Positions 1 to 8,789 of a DNA stretch of 38,543 nt are shown here, piece by piece; within the stretch, counting starts at the first letter, position 1, and every line of letters starts with the position of its first letter. The notes under the pieces were generated by a model. The model made no database searches. It saw only the letters and a program-made list of their open reading frames with translations, and was not told where the DNA came from. Made by a program: the position numbers and the translations under genes. The stretch is from assembly GCA_945873475.1 (NCBI GenBank), contig CAMCDF010000002.1, positions 1 through 38,543 on the forward strand, given 5' to 3'. Source of the stretch: Bifidobacterium breve (lineage in GTDB: Bacteria > Actinomycetota > Thermoleophilia > Miltoncostaeales > Miltoncostaeaceae).

Positions 1-2
1 TG

Positions 3-2762
3 CGCGAGCGCGCCGAGGCGATGATCCCCGGAAGCCACGAGACCCTGCGGGTCACCACCTTCCACTCGTACGCGCTCGACCTGGTGCGCACGCTCGGCAC
101 CGACCGCGACCTGGCGCCCGTGCTGCAGCCGGTGGGCACCGAGGAGCGCGTGCTGGTGCTGCTGGACCGCCTGGCCGACCTTGAGCTGACCGATCGCGAC
201 CACGACCTGCGCACCAATCCGGTGCAGGTGGTGCGGGGGTTCGTGGACCGCATCGACCGCTGCCGCGACGAGCGGGTGGACCCCCTTCGCTACGGATCGT
301 GGGCGCAGGCATCGCTCGACGGCGCGCGCAGCAGCCGCGACGCCGCCGACGCCCGGCGCGAGGTCGAGTTCGCCCGGGTCTTCCGCCTGCACGACGAGTG
401 GCTTGCCGATCTGGGGATGGAGGACTTCGGCCGGCAGATCACCCGGGCCATCGACCTGGTGGCCGCGCACCCCGACCTGCTCGACATCGCGCGCTCGCGC
501 GCCCGGCACGTGCTGGTGGACGAGTTCCAGGACACCAACCACGCGCAGGCCGAGCTGCTGTACCTCGTGAGCCAGCGCAGCGACTCGCTGGTTGTGGTGG
601 GCGACGACGACCAGGGCATCTACCGGTTCCGCGGTGCCTCGGCCAAGAACATGGCCGACTTCCGCATCAGGTTCCCCGACGCCCCGGTGGTGCGGCTGGA
701 GCTCAACCACCGATCGACGCAGAGCATCCTCGACGCCGCGCACGCGGTGGTGGAGCCCATCATGGCGCGCGAGCCCAAGGTGCTCACGGCCCTCCCCGGT
801 GCCGAGGGCCCCGCTCCTGAGTTCTGGGTGGCGCCCGACCCAGCGGGTCAGGCGCGCGCGGTGGCCGCCGAGATACTGCGCCTGGCCGATGAGGGCACGC
901 CGTACGAGGAGATGGCCGTGCTCATGAAGGCCGTGCGCACGGAGGGCCGGTCGATCGTGGCCGAACTGGAGCAGGCGGGCATTCCGCACCAGGTGCACGG
1001 TGGCACCGACCTGTTCGACCGCCGCGAGGTGCGCCTGGCGCTGGCCTGGATGCGCGCGGTCACCGACCCCACCGACTCCATCGCCCACCTGCGCGTGGCG
1101 GCCGACCCCGCCCTGGGGCTGCCCTGGGCGCCTGCCGCGCAGGTGGTGAGCGAGGCCGCGGCGGCGGGCACGCACATCACCGGACCTCTGGCCGACCTGG
1201 CCGAGGGGCCGGCGGCACGCGACCTTCTGCAGGAACTGGGGCGCACCGCCGCGGTGGCCGCGCCGCTCGACCTGGTGCGCGATGTGCTCGACCGCACGGG
1301 CATCCGCGTGCGCGCGCTGGCGCTGGGCGGTGCCGAGGGCGCAGCGCGGCTGGCCGACCTTGCGTCGCTCGAGCGGCTGGCACGGGAGATCGTGGAATCT
1401 GCGCCCGGCATCGATGCCGCCGGCATGGTGCGTCGCCTCGACGGCCTGGCGGGCGTGGGGTTCAGGGCATCCGGTGGCGCGCCCGATCGCCTGGGCGTGC
1501 AGGTGATGACCATCCACCAGTCCAAGGGGCTCGAGTTCGACGCCGTGTGGGTGCTGGGCCTGGTGCACTTCAACTTCCCCGGCCGCGACCGCGCACGCAC
1601 GGACATTCCCGACGCCCTGCTTCCCGAGGCCCTTCCCCGCGGCAAGGACGCCCACGTGGCCGAGCAGCGCCGACTGGCCTATGTGGCCATGACCCGCGCG
1701 CGGCGGCACCTGTACCTGTCCACCTATCGGGCGGGCGACAACGGAATGGGGCAGAGGCCGTCGGCGTTCATCGAGGAGTCGCGCGCGGCCTTGGGCGACC
1801 CGCCCTACCTCGAGGTGGGAGCCGCGCCCGACCGCGCCGTGCTCGACGCCGTGGCGTCGGCCCGCGCCCGGCTGGAGGACGCCGTCAACCGGGCGGCCGA
1901 GGCCGGAGCTGCGGGAGACGCTGCCGCGCCGTCGCTGGTGGAGGATGCCGCCGAGGCCGCGCGCGCGCTGGTGGCCGCCAGGGCCGAGGTGCTGGCGGGC
2001 CCTGTCGCCACCGATGCGCCGGCCCCCGAGCCGCGGGTGCCGCGGCCGGGCCTGCAGCTCAGCCCCACCGACATCGCGCGCTACATGGCATGCCCGCTGG
2101 CCTACCGGTTTGCGTCGGTCGACCGCGTGCCGCCCAGGTGGGACCCCAACCGGGCCATCGGCAACTCCATCCACGCGGCGCTCGAGGCCTGCTTCCGCGA
2201 GGGCGTGCCCGACGACGGCGCCGACAAGGTCATCGCCCGCTTTGCGGTGGAGATGAAGCGCCGTGGCGCCGCCGGCACCGCGGTGGGCATGCAGGCCATG
2301 GAGCGGGTTCGCGAGCACGTGCCCAAGTACCTCGACCGGGTGCGCAAGAGCGGCGTGCGCCCGGTGGGCGTGGAGCGCGCCTTCAGCCTGAAGGTGGGCC
2401 CCCATGTGATCCACGGCCGCATCGACCGCATCGACTCCCATCCCCAGGGCGGACACCAGTTGGTCGACTACAAGAGCGGGCGCGCGCCCTTCCGCGAGAC
2501 CGACTCAGGCCGCCTGGTGCTGGTCACCTACATCGAGGGCGCGCGCGACGCGTGGGGCATCGAGCCGCGCGGAGCGGTGCTCGAGTACGTGCTCGATGGC
2601 GAGATGCGCAATGTGCACCCCGACGGCCAGGAGCGCGCCGAGGCCATGGAGATGGTGCGCGATGTGGCCGACGCCATCTCGGCCGGCGAGTTCGAGCCCA
2701 CGCCGGGCTGGGCCTGCCGCACGTGCGACTTCAACATGATCTGCCCCGCACAGGACCGTTAG
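3..2762 (+). CDS. UvrD/PcrA-like ATP-dependent helicase with C-terminal RecB-type nuclease (5' partial)
   Basis: The reading frame is open from the first bases, so the start and the ATP-binding Walker A region lie upstream of the window. Superfamily 1A helicase motifs follow in order: DEFQDTN near 520-540, GDDDQGIYRFRG near 600-637, LELNHRS near 690-715, TIHQSKGLEFD near 1507-1545 and YVAMTRARRHLYL near 1680-1720. A RecB/Cas4-like PD-(D/E)XK nuclease fills about 2050-2762, with GRIDRID and VDYKSG carrying the likely catalytic Asp and Lys. A Cys in MACPLAYRF and a terminal CxxCx5C (CRTCDFNMIC) resemble the iron-sulfur staple of AddB/AdnAB-type nucleases. Known relatives act in double-strand-break end resection. 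A paired subunit could lie upstream. The HD-domain gene follows 10 bases later and is probably cotranscribed. Confidence 0.9.
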   Translation, partial: RERAEAMIPGSHETLRVTTFHSYALDLVRTLGTDRDLAPVLQPVGTEERVLVLLDRLADLELTDRDHDLRTNPVQVVRGFVDRIDRCRDERVDPLRYGSWAQASLDGARSSRDAADARREVEFARVFRLHDEWLADLGMEDFGRQITRAIDLVAAHPDLLDIARSRARHVLVDEFQDTNHAQAELLYLVSQRSDSLVVVGDDDQGIYRFRGASAKNMADFRIRFPDAPVVRLELNHRSTQSILDAAHAVVEPIMAREPKVLTALPGAEGPAPEFWVAPDPAGQARAVAAEILRLADEGTPYEEMAVLMKAVRTEGRSIVAELEQAGIPHQVHGGTDLFDRREVRLALAWMRAVTDPTDSIAHLRVAADPALGLPWAPAAQVVSEAAAAGTHITGPLADLAEGPAARDLLQELGRTAAVAAPLDLVRDVLDRTGIRVRALALGGAEGAARLADLASLERLAREIVESAPGIDAAGMVRRLDGLAGVGFRASGGAPDRLGVQVMTIHQSKGLEFDAVWVLGLVHFNFPGRDRARTDIPDALLPEALPRGKDAHVAEQRRLAYVAMTRARRHLYLSTYRAGDNGMGQRPSAFIEESRAALGDPPYLEVGAAPDRAVLDAVASARARLEDAVNRAAEAGAAGDAAAPSLVEDAAEAARALVAARAEVLAGPVATDAPAPEPRVPRPGLQLSPTDIARYMACPLAYRFASVDRVPPRWDPNRAIGNSIHAALEACFREGVPDDGADKVIARFAVEMKRRGAAGTAVGMQAMERVREHVPKYLDRVRKSGVRPVGVERAFSLKVGPHVIHGRIDRIDSHPQGGHQLVDYKSGRAPFRETDSGRLVLVTYIEGARDAWGIEPRGAVLEYVLDGEMRNVHPDGQERAEAMEMVRDVADAISAGEFEPTPGWACRTCDFNMICPAQDR

Positions 2763-2772
2763 GGTCCCGGCC

Positions 2773-3639
2773 GTGACCACCCTCGAGCCCGGGCGCCCCG
2801 TGGAGGGCGTGTTCGCCGTCCGTCGCAAGGAGCGGCGCATGAGCCGTAAGGGCTCGCCGTACCTGGCGCTCACCCTGGGCGATGCCACCGGCACCATCTC
2901 CGCGGTCATCTTCGACGAGCCCGACTGGTTCGCCGGGCAGTTCGAAGAGGGCGATCGCGTGCGGGTGACGGGCGAGGTCACCGACCGGGGCGGCCGCGCA
3001 GTGCTGCGCGTGCGGTCGCTGCGTCCGGCCGAGGCCGCAGACGCCGAGGTCGACCTGCTGCCGAGGAGCCACCGCGACCCCGAGGACATGTGGGGCTTCG
3101 TGCTGGGCCTGGCCGATGAGGTTCACGACCCGGCGCTGCGCGCGCTGCTCGACCGCATGACGGCCGACGCCGTGCTGGCCGAGGCCTGGTGCACCGTGCC
3201 GTGCACGCGATCGGGCCACCACGCATACCTGGGCGGCCTGGTGGAGCACACGGTGGGCGTTGCCATGCTGTGCCAGAGCCTGTGCACCTGGCACCCGCGG
3301 CTGGACAGCGACCTGCTGGTGACCGCCGCCCTGCTGCACGACATCGGCCATACCCGCAACTGGGACGTGCGGCCCGCCACGGTGGAGCAGAGCGACGAGG
3401 GCAGGGCGCTGGGCCACCTGGCCATCGGCCTGCAGATGGTCGACCAGGCCGCGCGCGCATCTGGCCTGCCCGACGAGCGCCGCCTGGCCCTGCTGCATGC
3501 CATCGCGTGGCACCACGGCCCGCCCGCCGGCCAGCACGTGGGCCAGGCGTCGGCCGAGGCCGTGGCGCTCTGGCGCGCGAACTCCATGGAGGCCGGCGTG
3601 AAGGCCCGCATGGAGGGCGCAAGCGCCCTCGACGACTAG
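2773..3639 (+). CDS. YhaM-like OB-fold/HD-domain 3'-5' exonuclease
   Basis: This 288-residue protein has an N-terminal OB-fold (about residues 8-95, with GDRVRVTGEV typical of nucleic-acid-binding OB domains). An HD phosphohydrolase domain follows, seen as HHAYLGGLVEHT, the metal-binding HD of LLHDIGH, and a later AIAWHHG. This order is that of the YhaM/CBF1 family of 3'-to-5' exoribonucleases. The GTG at 2773 is used, ten bases after the helicase stop, and the OB-fold begins at once. The partner of YhaM in RNA or DNA turnover is not deducible here, but linkage to a helicase-nuclease suggests nucleic-acid processing. The gene converges on ychF with only five bases between stop codons. Confidence 0.82.
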   Translation: MTTLEPGRPVEGVFAVRRKERRMSRKGSPYLALTLGDATGTISAVIFDEPDWFAGQFEEGDRVRVTGEVTDRGGRAVLRVRSLRPAEAADAEVDLLPRSHRDPEDMWGFVLGLADEVHDPALRALLDRMTADAVLAEAWCTVPCTRSGHHAYLGGLVEHTVGVAMLCQSLCTWHPRLDSDLLVTAALLHDIGHTRNWDVRPATVEQSDEGRALGHLAIGLQMVDQAARASGLPDERRLALLHAIAWHHGPPAGQHVGQASAEAVALWRANSMEAGVKARMEGASALDD

Positions 3640-3644
3640 CCCCG

Positions 3645-4724
3645 CTACACGTTGAAGCGGATCTGCATGACATCGCCTTCCTGCACGATGTAGTCCTTGC
3701 CCTCCATGCGGGCCAGCGCCACGTCGCGGGCCTTCGAGAACGATCCGCACTCCACCAGCTTGTCCCAGGCCACGACCTCGGCGCGGATGAACCCGCGCTC
3801 CATGTCGGAGTGGATCTTGCCGGCGGCCTTGTCGGCGGGGGTGCCGCGGGGGATGGGCCAGGCGCGGGCCTCGGGCGGACCCGACCCGGTGAAGAAGGTG
3901 ATGAGGTCGAGCAGGCGGTATCCGGCCTGGATCACGGCGTCGGCGCCACGCGTGCTGCCGAGGCCCATCTCCTCGGCGAACTCCGCCGCCTCGTCCGGGT
4001 CCATCTCGGCCAACTCCAGCTCCACGCCCACGGGAAGGGCCAGCGCCTGCGCGCCCTGCTCGGCCGCGTATTCGGCGATCTCCACCGGCGGGTCGCCGGG
4101 GTCGTCGGTGTTCACCAGGTACAGCACGGGCTTGGCGGTGAGCAGCCCCATGGCCCTGCCCACGGCGATGGCGTCGTCGTCGGCCATGGTGCGCACGGGC
4201 AGGCCGCTCTCCAACTGGGCCGTGATGGCCTCGAGCGCCGCGGCCTCGGCCTTGGCGTCGGCGTCGCCGGCGCGCACGCCCTTCTGCACCTTCTCCATGC
4301 GGCGCTCCACCTGGCCGGCATCGGCGAGCATGAGCTCGTCGTCCACGGCCCTGGCGTCTGCCAGCGGGTCGACCTCGCGCTCGAGGGGGTGCGGTACCTC
4401 GGCGTTGGCGAAGCCCCGCAGCACGTGCACAGTGGCCTCGAGCTCACGGATGCGCCCGAGGGCCGCGCCGCCCAGCCCCTCGCCCTGACCCGCGCCCTCG
4501 CTGAGGCCGGCGATGTCCACCACCTCGACCTGGGCCTGCACGCGATTGGGAATGTCCTGCGCATCGGCGATGGCGTCGATGCGCGGGTCGGGCACTCCGG
4601 CCACTCCCACGTTGGGATCGCGGGTGGTGAACGGGTACGCGGCCACCTCCGCGCTTCCCCCGGTGACGAGGTTGAAGAGTGCGGTCTTGCCGGAGTTGGT
4701 GAGGCCTACGAGCCCGAGTTGCAG
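3645..4724 (-). CDS. ychF: YchF/Obg-like (OLA1-type) ATPase, apparent CTG start
   Basis: This is a 359-residue TRAFAC-class P-loop NTPase of the ribosome-associated YchF/OLA1 family, which prefers ATP to GTP. The P-loop is GLTNSGKT at residues 7-14, followed by FTTRDPNVGVAGVPD, the G3 region VVDIAGLSEGAGQGEGLGG, VNTDD in the G4 position, and a C-terminal TGS domain ending IVQEGDVMQIRFNV. The first GTG in frame (4646) would delete the P-loop. Between the upstream in-frame TAA and the P-loop there is no ATG, GTG or TTG, so the CTG at 4724, two bases beyond the upstream gene's TGA, is the only reasonable start and gives the usual family length. It is the last gene of the long minus-strand run. 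Confidence 0.9.
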   Translation of the reverse strand: MQLGLVGLTNSGKTALFNLVTGGSAEVAAYPFTTRDPNVGVAGVPDPRIDAIADAQDIPNRVQAQVEVVDIAGLSEGAGQGEGLGGAALGRIRELEATVHVLRGFANAEVPHPLEREVDPLADARAVDDELMLADAGQVERRMEKVQKGVRAGDADAKAEAAALEAITAQLESGLPVRTMADDDAIAVGRAMGLLTAKPVLYLVNTDDPGDPPVEIAEYAAEQGAQALALPVGVELELAEMDPDEAAEFAEEMGLGSTRGADAVIQAGYRLLDLITFFTGSGPPEARAWPIPRGTPADKAAGKIHSDMERGFIRAEVVAWDKLVECGSFSKARDVALARMEGKDYIVQEGDVMQIRFNV

Positions 4725-4725
4725 C

Positions 4726-4944
4726 TCAGGCCCCGCTGAAGCCGATCCGCCCGGTTACCTCGCCGGGCAGCACGCGCAGGTAGATGACCTTCGCGAGGTC
4801 CACGAGGTGGTCGCCCTCCTCGGACGGCACGTCGTGGAAGCCCGATCCCCCGAGGGCGCTCCGCAGGACGGTGACGTGGTCATCCTCGACAGTGAGGAGA
4901 AGCACGCCACCGCCCTCGAAGCCCAGCTCGATACGTCGGCTCAC
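4726..4944 (-). CDS. Small conserved-looking hypothetical protein (72 aa)
   Basis: I do not recognise this protein. It is 72 residues, acidic, without signal peptide or membrane segment, and alternates short hydrophobic stretches (GVLLLTVEDD, VTVLRSAL, VIYLRVLPGEV) in a way that suggests a small all-beta or alpha/beta fold. Its ATG overlaps the stop of the radical SAM gene by an ATGA (4941-4944), and its TGA lies two bases before the CTG start of ychF. It is therefore wedged between two well-identified genes in a translationally coupled series, which supports it being real. Function unknown. Confidence 0.7.
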   Translation of the reverse strand: MSRRIELGFEGGGVLLLTVEDDHVTVLRSALGGSGFHDVPSEEGDHLVDLAKVIYLRVLPGEVTGRIGFSGA

Positions 4945-6584
4945 GAAAGCACCTTGAGCGACGGCGACTCCTGGCCCTGCGTCTCGTCCGACGCCGGCGG
5001 CGTCCAGGCCGGCAGGCGACGGATCTCGTCGAGGTGCACCATCGACTCTGGCTGGTCGGTGAACTTCAGCAGCTGCTTACGGCCGTAGGCGCGGAAGATG
5101 GCCACGCCCAGGGTCTCGTAGATGGTGCGCATGCCGCGACGCGAGATGGTCGTGCGGATGAGCTTGAAGCTCTCCGACGGACGGTTGGTGAGCCACAGGC
5201 GGATGGCCTTGGGCAGGTTCTTCATGAACCTGACCTCGGTGAGCAGGCGCAGGAACTGGAACAGGTTCGCCCTGATCTCCTTGCGGCCGAGCTCCCACGG
5301 CGTCTTCTTGGAGTAGAAGCGCAGCATGTTCTTCCAGGTCTCCATCTGGAGCTGGTAGGGCGTCATGAGCTTGGGCTGGATGATGCAGTGGTGCCCGTCG
5401 TACAGCGAGTAGTCGTCGGTGAGCACCCGGCCCTCCGCGCGCATCTGGGCGTCGAACGCCGTGCCCGGCAGGGTGGTGAGCATCATCATCTGCAGGGTGT
5501 CGACGCCGTGCTCGATGGCGAAGTCCACCGTGGCACGCACGGTCTCGGGCGTGTCGGTGTCGGCGCCCACCACGAACATGCCGTGCACGCGGATGCCGTA
5601 GTCGTGGAGAAGCTTGATCGAGGTGGTGATGTGCTCGACCGTCTGCTTCTTGTTGTAGGCGTCGAGGCCCTCCTGCGTGATGCTCTCGAAGCCGATGTAC
5701 ACCATGTAGCAACCCGAGTCGCGCATGAGCGCCAGCAGTTCGTGGTCGGGCTCGAGGGTCTGCTTGCTCTTGTAGATCGAGTCGGCGCGGATCTGCGCGG
5801 TCCACTGCGGCGTGATGTCCTCGTCGATCATCGCCGTGAACAGCGCCTTCGCCTGCTTCTTGTCGACGATGAAGATGTCGTCGTAGAAGAAGACGCGCTC
5901 GGGGTTCACCCCGCGCAGCTCCTCCATCATGTTCTCGACCGAGCGGGTGCGCAGCTTGCGGCCGAACATCTTGATGACGCTGCAGAACGAGCAGTCGTAC
6001 GGGCAGCCCCACTTCATCATGATGGGGTGCGTGACCATGCGCTCGTGGCCCTCGAGCAGCTCGAGCGCCGGGAACGGCAGCGCGTCGAGGTCCTCGCCCG
6101 ACGCCATCGGCGCCTCGGGGTTGTCCACCTGGGCGCCCTGGGCGTCGATGTACGACAGGCCCATGATCTCGTGCAGGCCGTCGGGCTCGCGGTCACCGCG
6201 GAACCAGTCGAGGAACTGCGCGAAGCCCACGTGGCCCTCGCGGCGGATGACGTAGTCGGCGTGCTGCAGGGCCTCGTGCGCCATGAAGGTCACGTGCGAG
6301 CCACCGAACAGCACGGGGATGCCCGCGGCACGGCAGCGGTCGGCGTAGCGGTAGCCCTCGAGCGTGGTGTTCGTGGTGGTCGAGATGCACACCAGGTCGG
6401 CCGTGAGCACGTCGTCCCAGTCCACCTCCACGCCGCGGATCAGCTCGCAGTAGATGTGCTGGTCCACGTCGTCATACATGTTCCGGGCGATCGCGGCGAG
6501 CAGCGGCAGGCCCAGCTTCGGCAGGTTGGCGATCTCGTAGATCGTGGCCCCGCGGGGCTTCGGCTCGAGGTAACGGATCTTCAC
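4941..6584 (-). CDS. B12-binding-type radical SAM enzyme (BchE/methylase class)
   Basis: This 547-residue protein has an N-terminal cobalamin-binding-like Rossmann domain (residues about 1-135; GIPVLFGGSHVTF is characteristic). A radical SAM TIM barrel follows, with the [4Fe-4S]-binding Cys at C194, C198 and C201 in CPYDCSFC. The classic DxHxxG cobalamin ligand motif is not evident, as in many BchE-like members. A helical C-terminal part (about 420-547) is variable in the class. Known relatives methylate unactivated carbons or form rings, but the substrate cannot be inferred. The start is a GTG preceded by GGAGG about nine bases upstream. It sits 32 bases after the methylmalonyl-CoA epimerase gene, itself part of a B12-linked pathway, and overlaps the next gene by ATGA. 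Confidence 0.88.
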   Translation of the reverse strand: MKIRYLEPKPRGATIYEIANLPKLGLPLLAAIARNMYDDVDQHIYCELIRGVEVDWDDVLTADLVCISTTTNTTLEGYRYADRCRAAGIPVLFGGSHVTFMAHEALQHADYVIRREGHVGFAQFLDWFRGDREPDGLHEIMGLSYIDAQGAQVDNPEAPMASGEDLDALPFPALELLEGHERMVTHPIMMKWGCPYDCSFCSVIKMFGRKLRTRSVENMMEELRGVNPERVFFYDDIFIVDKKQAKALFTAMIDEDITPQWTAQIRADSIYKSKQTLEPDHELLALMRDSGCYMVYIGFESITQEGLDAYNKKQTVEHITTSIKLLHDYGIRVHGMFVVGADTDTPETVRATVDFAIEHGVDTLQMMMLTTLPGTAFDAQMRAEGRVLTDDYSLYDGHHCIIQPKLMTPYQLQMETWKNMLRFYSKKTPWELGRKEIRANLFQFLRLLTEVRFMKNLPKAIRLWLTNRPSESFKLIRTTISRRGMRTIYETLGVAIFRAYGRKQLLKFTDQPESMVHLDEIRRLPAWTPPASDETQGQESPSLKVLS

Positions 6585-6616
6585 GCGTCAGGCCTCCGAC
6601 GTGGTGTTCTGAGCGG

Positions 6617-7021
6617 TCAATGCTCTTCGATGAGTTCGGTGAGCACCCCGCCCGTGGAGCGGGGATGCAGGAAGGCCACCATGTGGCCGCCCAGTCCGCG
6701 CCGGGGCGCGGTGTCAATCAATTCGACGCCCTCATCGGAGAGTTCACGCAGCGTGGACTCCAGATGGGGAACGGCGAATGCCACATGATGCATGCCCGGG
6801 CCCTTCTTGGCTAGGAACCTGGCCACGCCGGTGTCGTCCGACACCGGGGCGATCAGCTCCACGTACGAGGGCCCCGAGCCCAGCAGCACGGCCTCCACGC
6901 CCTGTTCGGGCATGACCTCCCGCACGCCCACGTCCATGCCGAGCACGTCGCGGTACACGGGTATCTCGTCGTCCAGGTCGGCGACGACGTATCCGACGTG
7001 GTGGATGAGGCCCAGCTGCAT
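6617..7021 (-). CDS. mce: Methylmalonyl-CoA epimerase
   Basis: A 134-residue member of the vicinal-oxygen-chelate (glyoxalase) superfamily that interconverts (R)- and (S)-methylmalonyl-CoA in propionate and branched-chain catabolism. Two beta-alpha-beta-beta-beta modules are visible. Likely metal ligands are the His of LIHHVGYVV, the His of GMHHVAFAV and the Glu of LTELIEEH. DTAPRRGLGGHMVAFLHP is the typical C-terminal module. The ATG at 7021 is chosen because homology begins immediately. An in-frame extension to 7111 would run back into the preceding nicotinate phosphoribosyltransferase gene, whose stop is 20 bases upstream. The companion B12-dependent methylmalonyl-CoA mutase is not in the window. 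Confidence 0.9.
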   Translation of the reverse strand: MQLGLIHHVGYVVADLDDEIPVYRDVLGMDVGVREVMPEQGVEAVLLGSGPSYVELIAPVSDDTGVARFLAKKGPGMHHVAFAVPHLESTLRELSDEGVELIDTAPRRGLGGHMVAFLHPRSTGGVLTELIEEH

Positions 7022-7041
7022 CCCCGCAAAGGCTAGTGGAG

Positions 7042-8148
7042 TCACCGGACCGACAGGTCCACGGGCTCCATTCGCGGGTTGGGCGATTCGCTGCGGCCCA
7101 CCTTGGCGCACGGCCGGCCGTCGACCCGCACGATGTCGGCCGTGAAGTCGTTGGCGCCCAGCAGCAGGCTCGACCCCACGCCGTAGGCGTCAACCGGCAC
7201 GCAGTCGCGCTCGAAGGCCTCGATCTTCGCGGCATCGAACCCGCCCGACGCCACGATGCGCACGCCCGCGTGGCCGGCGTGGTCCAGGGCGTCGCGCACC
7301 TTGCGCACCAGCTCGGGCACCACGCCGGTGGGCGTGAACCTGCCCATCTCCTGCCACAGGCCGCGGTCGACCATCGTGTTGGAGGTGTCCAGGCGAACCC
7401 CCCAGAGGTCGTCGCCCAGGGCATCGGCCAGCTCGAGCGCCGTGCGCACGGAGTCGTTCTCGTAGTCGACGAGCACGATCACGTTCAGCTCGCCGGCGAA
7501 GCGCTCGGCGAACTTCCGCGCCGCCAGCACGGTGTCGCCGCCATACGCCGCGATGAGCCCGTGAGGCACGGTGCCCATGCCGCGCCCGCCCCACCACGAC
7601 GCCTGGGCATCGGTGCTCACCCCGATGGCGCCGGCCACGTGCGCGGCCCAGCCGTCGCCCGTCTGCACCTGCCAGTGGTCGAAGCGGGCGGGGAAGTACA
7701 GGATGGGCTTTCCCTTGGCGGCCTCCACCACGGCGCGCACGTTGCGGCTGATCAGCGTGCGCCGGCCCAGCACGCCCAGCACCAGGGTCTCGAGGTGGGC
7801 GAACAGCGAGTAGTCGCCCTCGATCGACAGCACGGTCTCCCATGGGGCGATCTCGTCGCCGTCGTGCAGCGCCTGCACCTCGAGGTCGGCCCAGCCGTCC
7901 GTCCACTCACCGCCTGCGCGCCGCCCCGAACACAGGGCGAGGATCGCCAGCGCCTCGTCCATGCCGCCCAGCACCGCGTGCTCGCGCTGGAACACCTGCA
8001 TCAGCACCCGGGGGCGGTGGTCGTCGCCCTCCAGCACCTCGCGGGTGAACGTGAAGTAGGCATCGCTGTAGTAGCCGTCGCGCATGCGCTCGACGGGCAG
8101 CTGGAAGGTCGAGGGCGACAGCCGCGGACGGTCCGCGGGGGCGGTCAT
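7042..8148 (-). CDS. pncB: Nicotinate phosphoribosyltransferase family protein
   Basis: This 368-residue protein matches the nicotinate phosphoribosyltransferase family, which makes nicotinate mononucleotide from nicotinate and PRPP for NAD salvage. Recognisable pieces are the N-terminal DGYYSDAYF, VLVDYENDS, the barrel strand WGVRLDTSNTM, and VRIVASGGFD near the phosphate-binding end. It is on the short side for PncB and closer to the shorter archaeal/actinobacterial form. The ATG overlaps the stop of the ycnI-like gene by ATGA (8145-8148), indicating translational coupling. Substrate preference (nicotinate rather than nicotinamide or quinolinate) is inferred from family only. Confidence 0.84.
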   Translation of the reverse strand: MTAPADRPRLSPSTFQLPVERMRDGYYSDAYFTFTREVLEGDDHRPRVLMQVFQREHAVLGGMDEALAILALCSGRRAGGEWTDGWADLEVQALHDGDEIAPWETVLSIEGDYSLFAHLETLVLGVLGRRTLISRNVRAVVEAAKGKPILYFPARFDHWQVQTGDGWAAHVAGAIGVSTDAQASWWGGRGMGTVPHGLIAAYGGDTVLAARKFAERFAGELNVIVLVDYENDSVRTALELADALGDDLWGVRLDTSNTMVDRGLWQEMGRFTPTGVVPELVRKVRDALDHAGHAGVRIVASGGFDAAKIEAFERDCVPVDAYGVGSSLLLGANDFTADIVRVDGRPCAKVGRSESPNPRMEPVDLSVR

Positions 8149-8789
8149 CGCCCGGGCCCGTCCTCCGGGCCGTCGGGCGGCAACTCAGCCGGTCGCGACG
8201 ACCACACCAGCCCCACGCCCACCAGTGCCAGCACGCCCAGGGCGATTCCCACGACGCCCAGCCACACGGCGCCCCCGCTGCTGCCGCCACCACCGGCCGC
8301 GGTGGGGGTGGCCACCACCTGCACGGCCCATGCCGGGCCCGGGGCGTCGGGCCCGGTCTCGGGCGCAGCCTCGTCGCCGGTCTCGGGCGCACCGGTCCAC
8401 TTCTTGGTCTTCCCGTTGGTGAGCCCCTGCTCGCTGCGCCACACGCTGGTGCCCTCCTCGAAGGGCGTGCCCAGCACGGTGAAGGTGGCGTACTGGTTGG
8501 GGGGGATGAGGCCACCGGTCCATTCGGCGCCGCGCAGGCGACCATCGGGCTTCTTCAGCACCCGGGTGGTCCAGCCCGGCGCATCGGCGACGGCGTACAC
8601 GCTCACCTGCGACGGGAAGAACACACGCACGGCGTTCGTGGTGAGCCCGCCCTCGGCGGGCACGGTGATGGTGAACTCGGTCGACTCCCGCAGTACGGCC
8701 TGCTCGGGCGACACCGAGATATGGGCCGACGCCGAGGTGGCGCAGGCGGCCAGTGCCGCGAGGGCGAGTGGGATGCACCAGCGCGTCAT
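8145..8789 (-). CDS. YcnI-like copper-binding protein (DUF1775), secreted and membrane-anchored
   Basis: A 214-residue protein with a signal peptide ending near ATSASA, so the mature chain would begin with His23 (HISVSPEQAV). This N-terminal His is the copper ligand in the YcnI monohistidine-brace family. The DUF1775 beta-sandwich covers about residues 23-140 (NAVRVFFPSQV, WTGGLIPPNQYATFTV). A low-complexity Gly/Ser linker precedes a C-terminal membrane helix (AVWLGVVGIALGVLALVGVG) and a short basic-to-acidic tail. The ATG at 8789 overlaps the DUF1385 stop by ATGA, and a longer frame to 9200 is a shadow of that gene. YcnI genes usually neighbour CopCD. Here the CopC-CopD gene is about 14 kb away, and this gene lies among metabolic and DNA-related genes. 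Confidence 0.87.
   Translation of the reverse strand: MTRWCIPLALAALAACATSASAHISVSPEQAVLRESTEFTITVPAEGGLTTNAVRVFFPSQVSVYAVADAPGWTTRVLKKPDGRLRGAEWTGGLIPPNQYATFTVLGTPFEEGTSVWRSEQGLTNGKTKKWTGAPETGDEAAPETGPDAPGPAWAVQVVATPTAAGGGGSSGGAVWLGVVGIALGVLALVGVGLVWSSRPAELPPDGPEDGPGR

Noticed and set aside
5034-6788. Long plus-strand open frame of 584 codons opposite the radical SAM gene
   Set aside because: It is the antisense shadow of a clear radical SAM coding region. The translation is low-complexity Val/His/Leu/Arg/Gly-rich, as is usual for antisense of GC3-rich genes.
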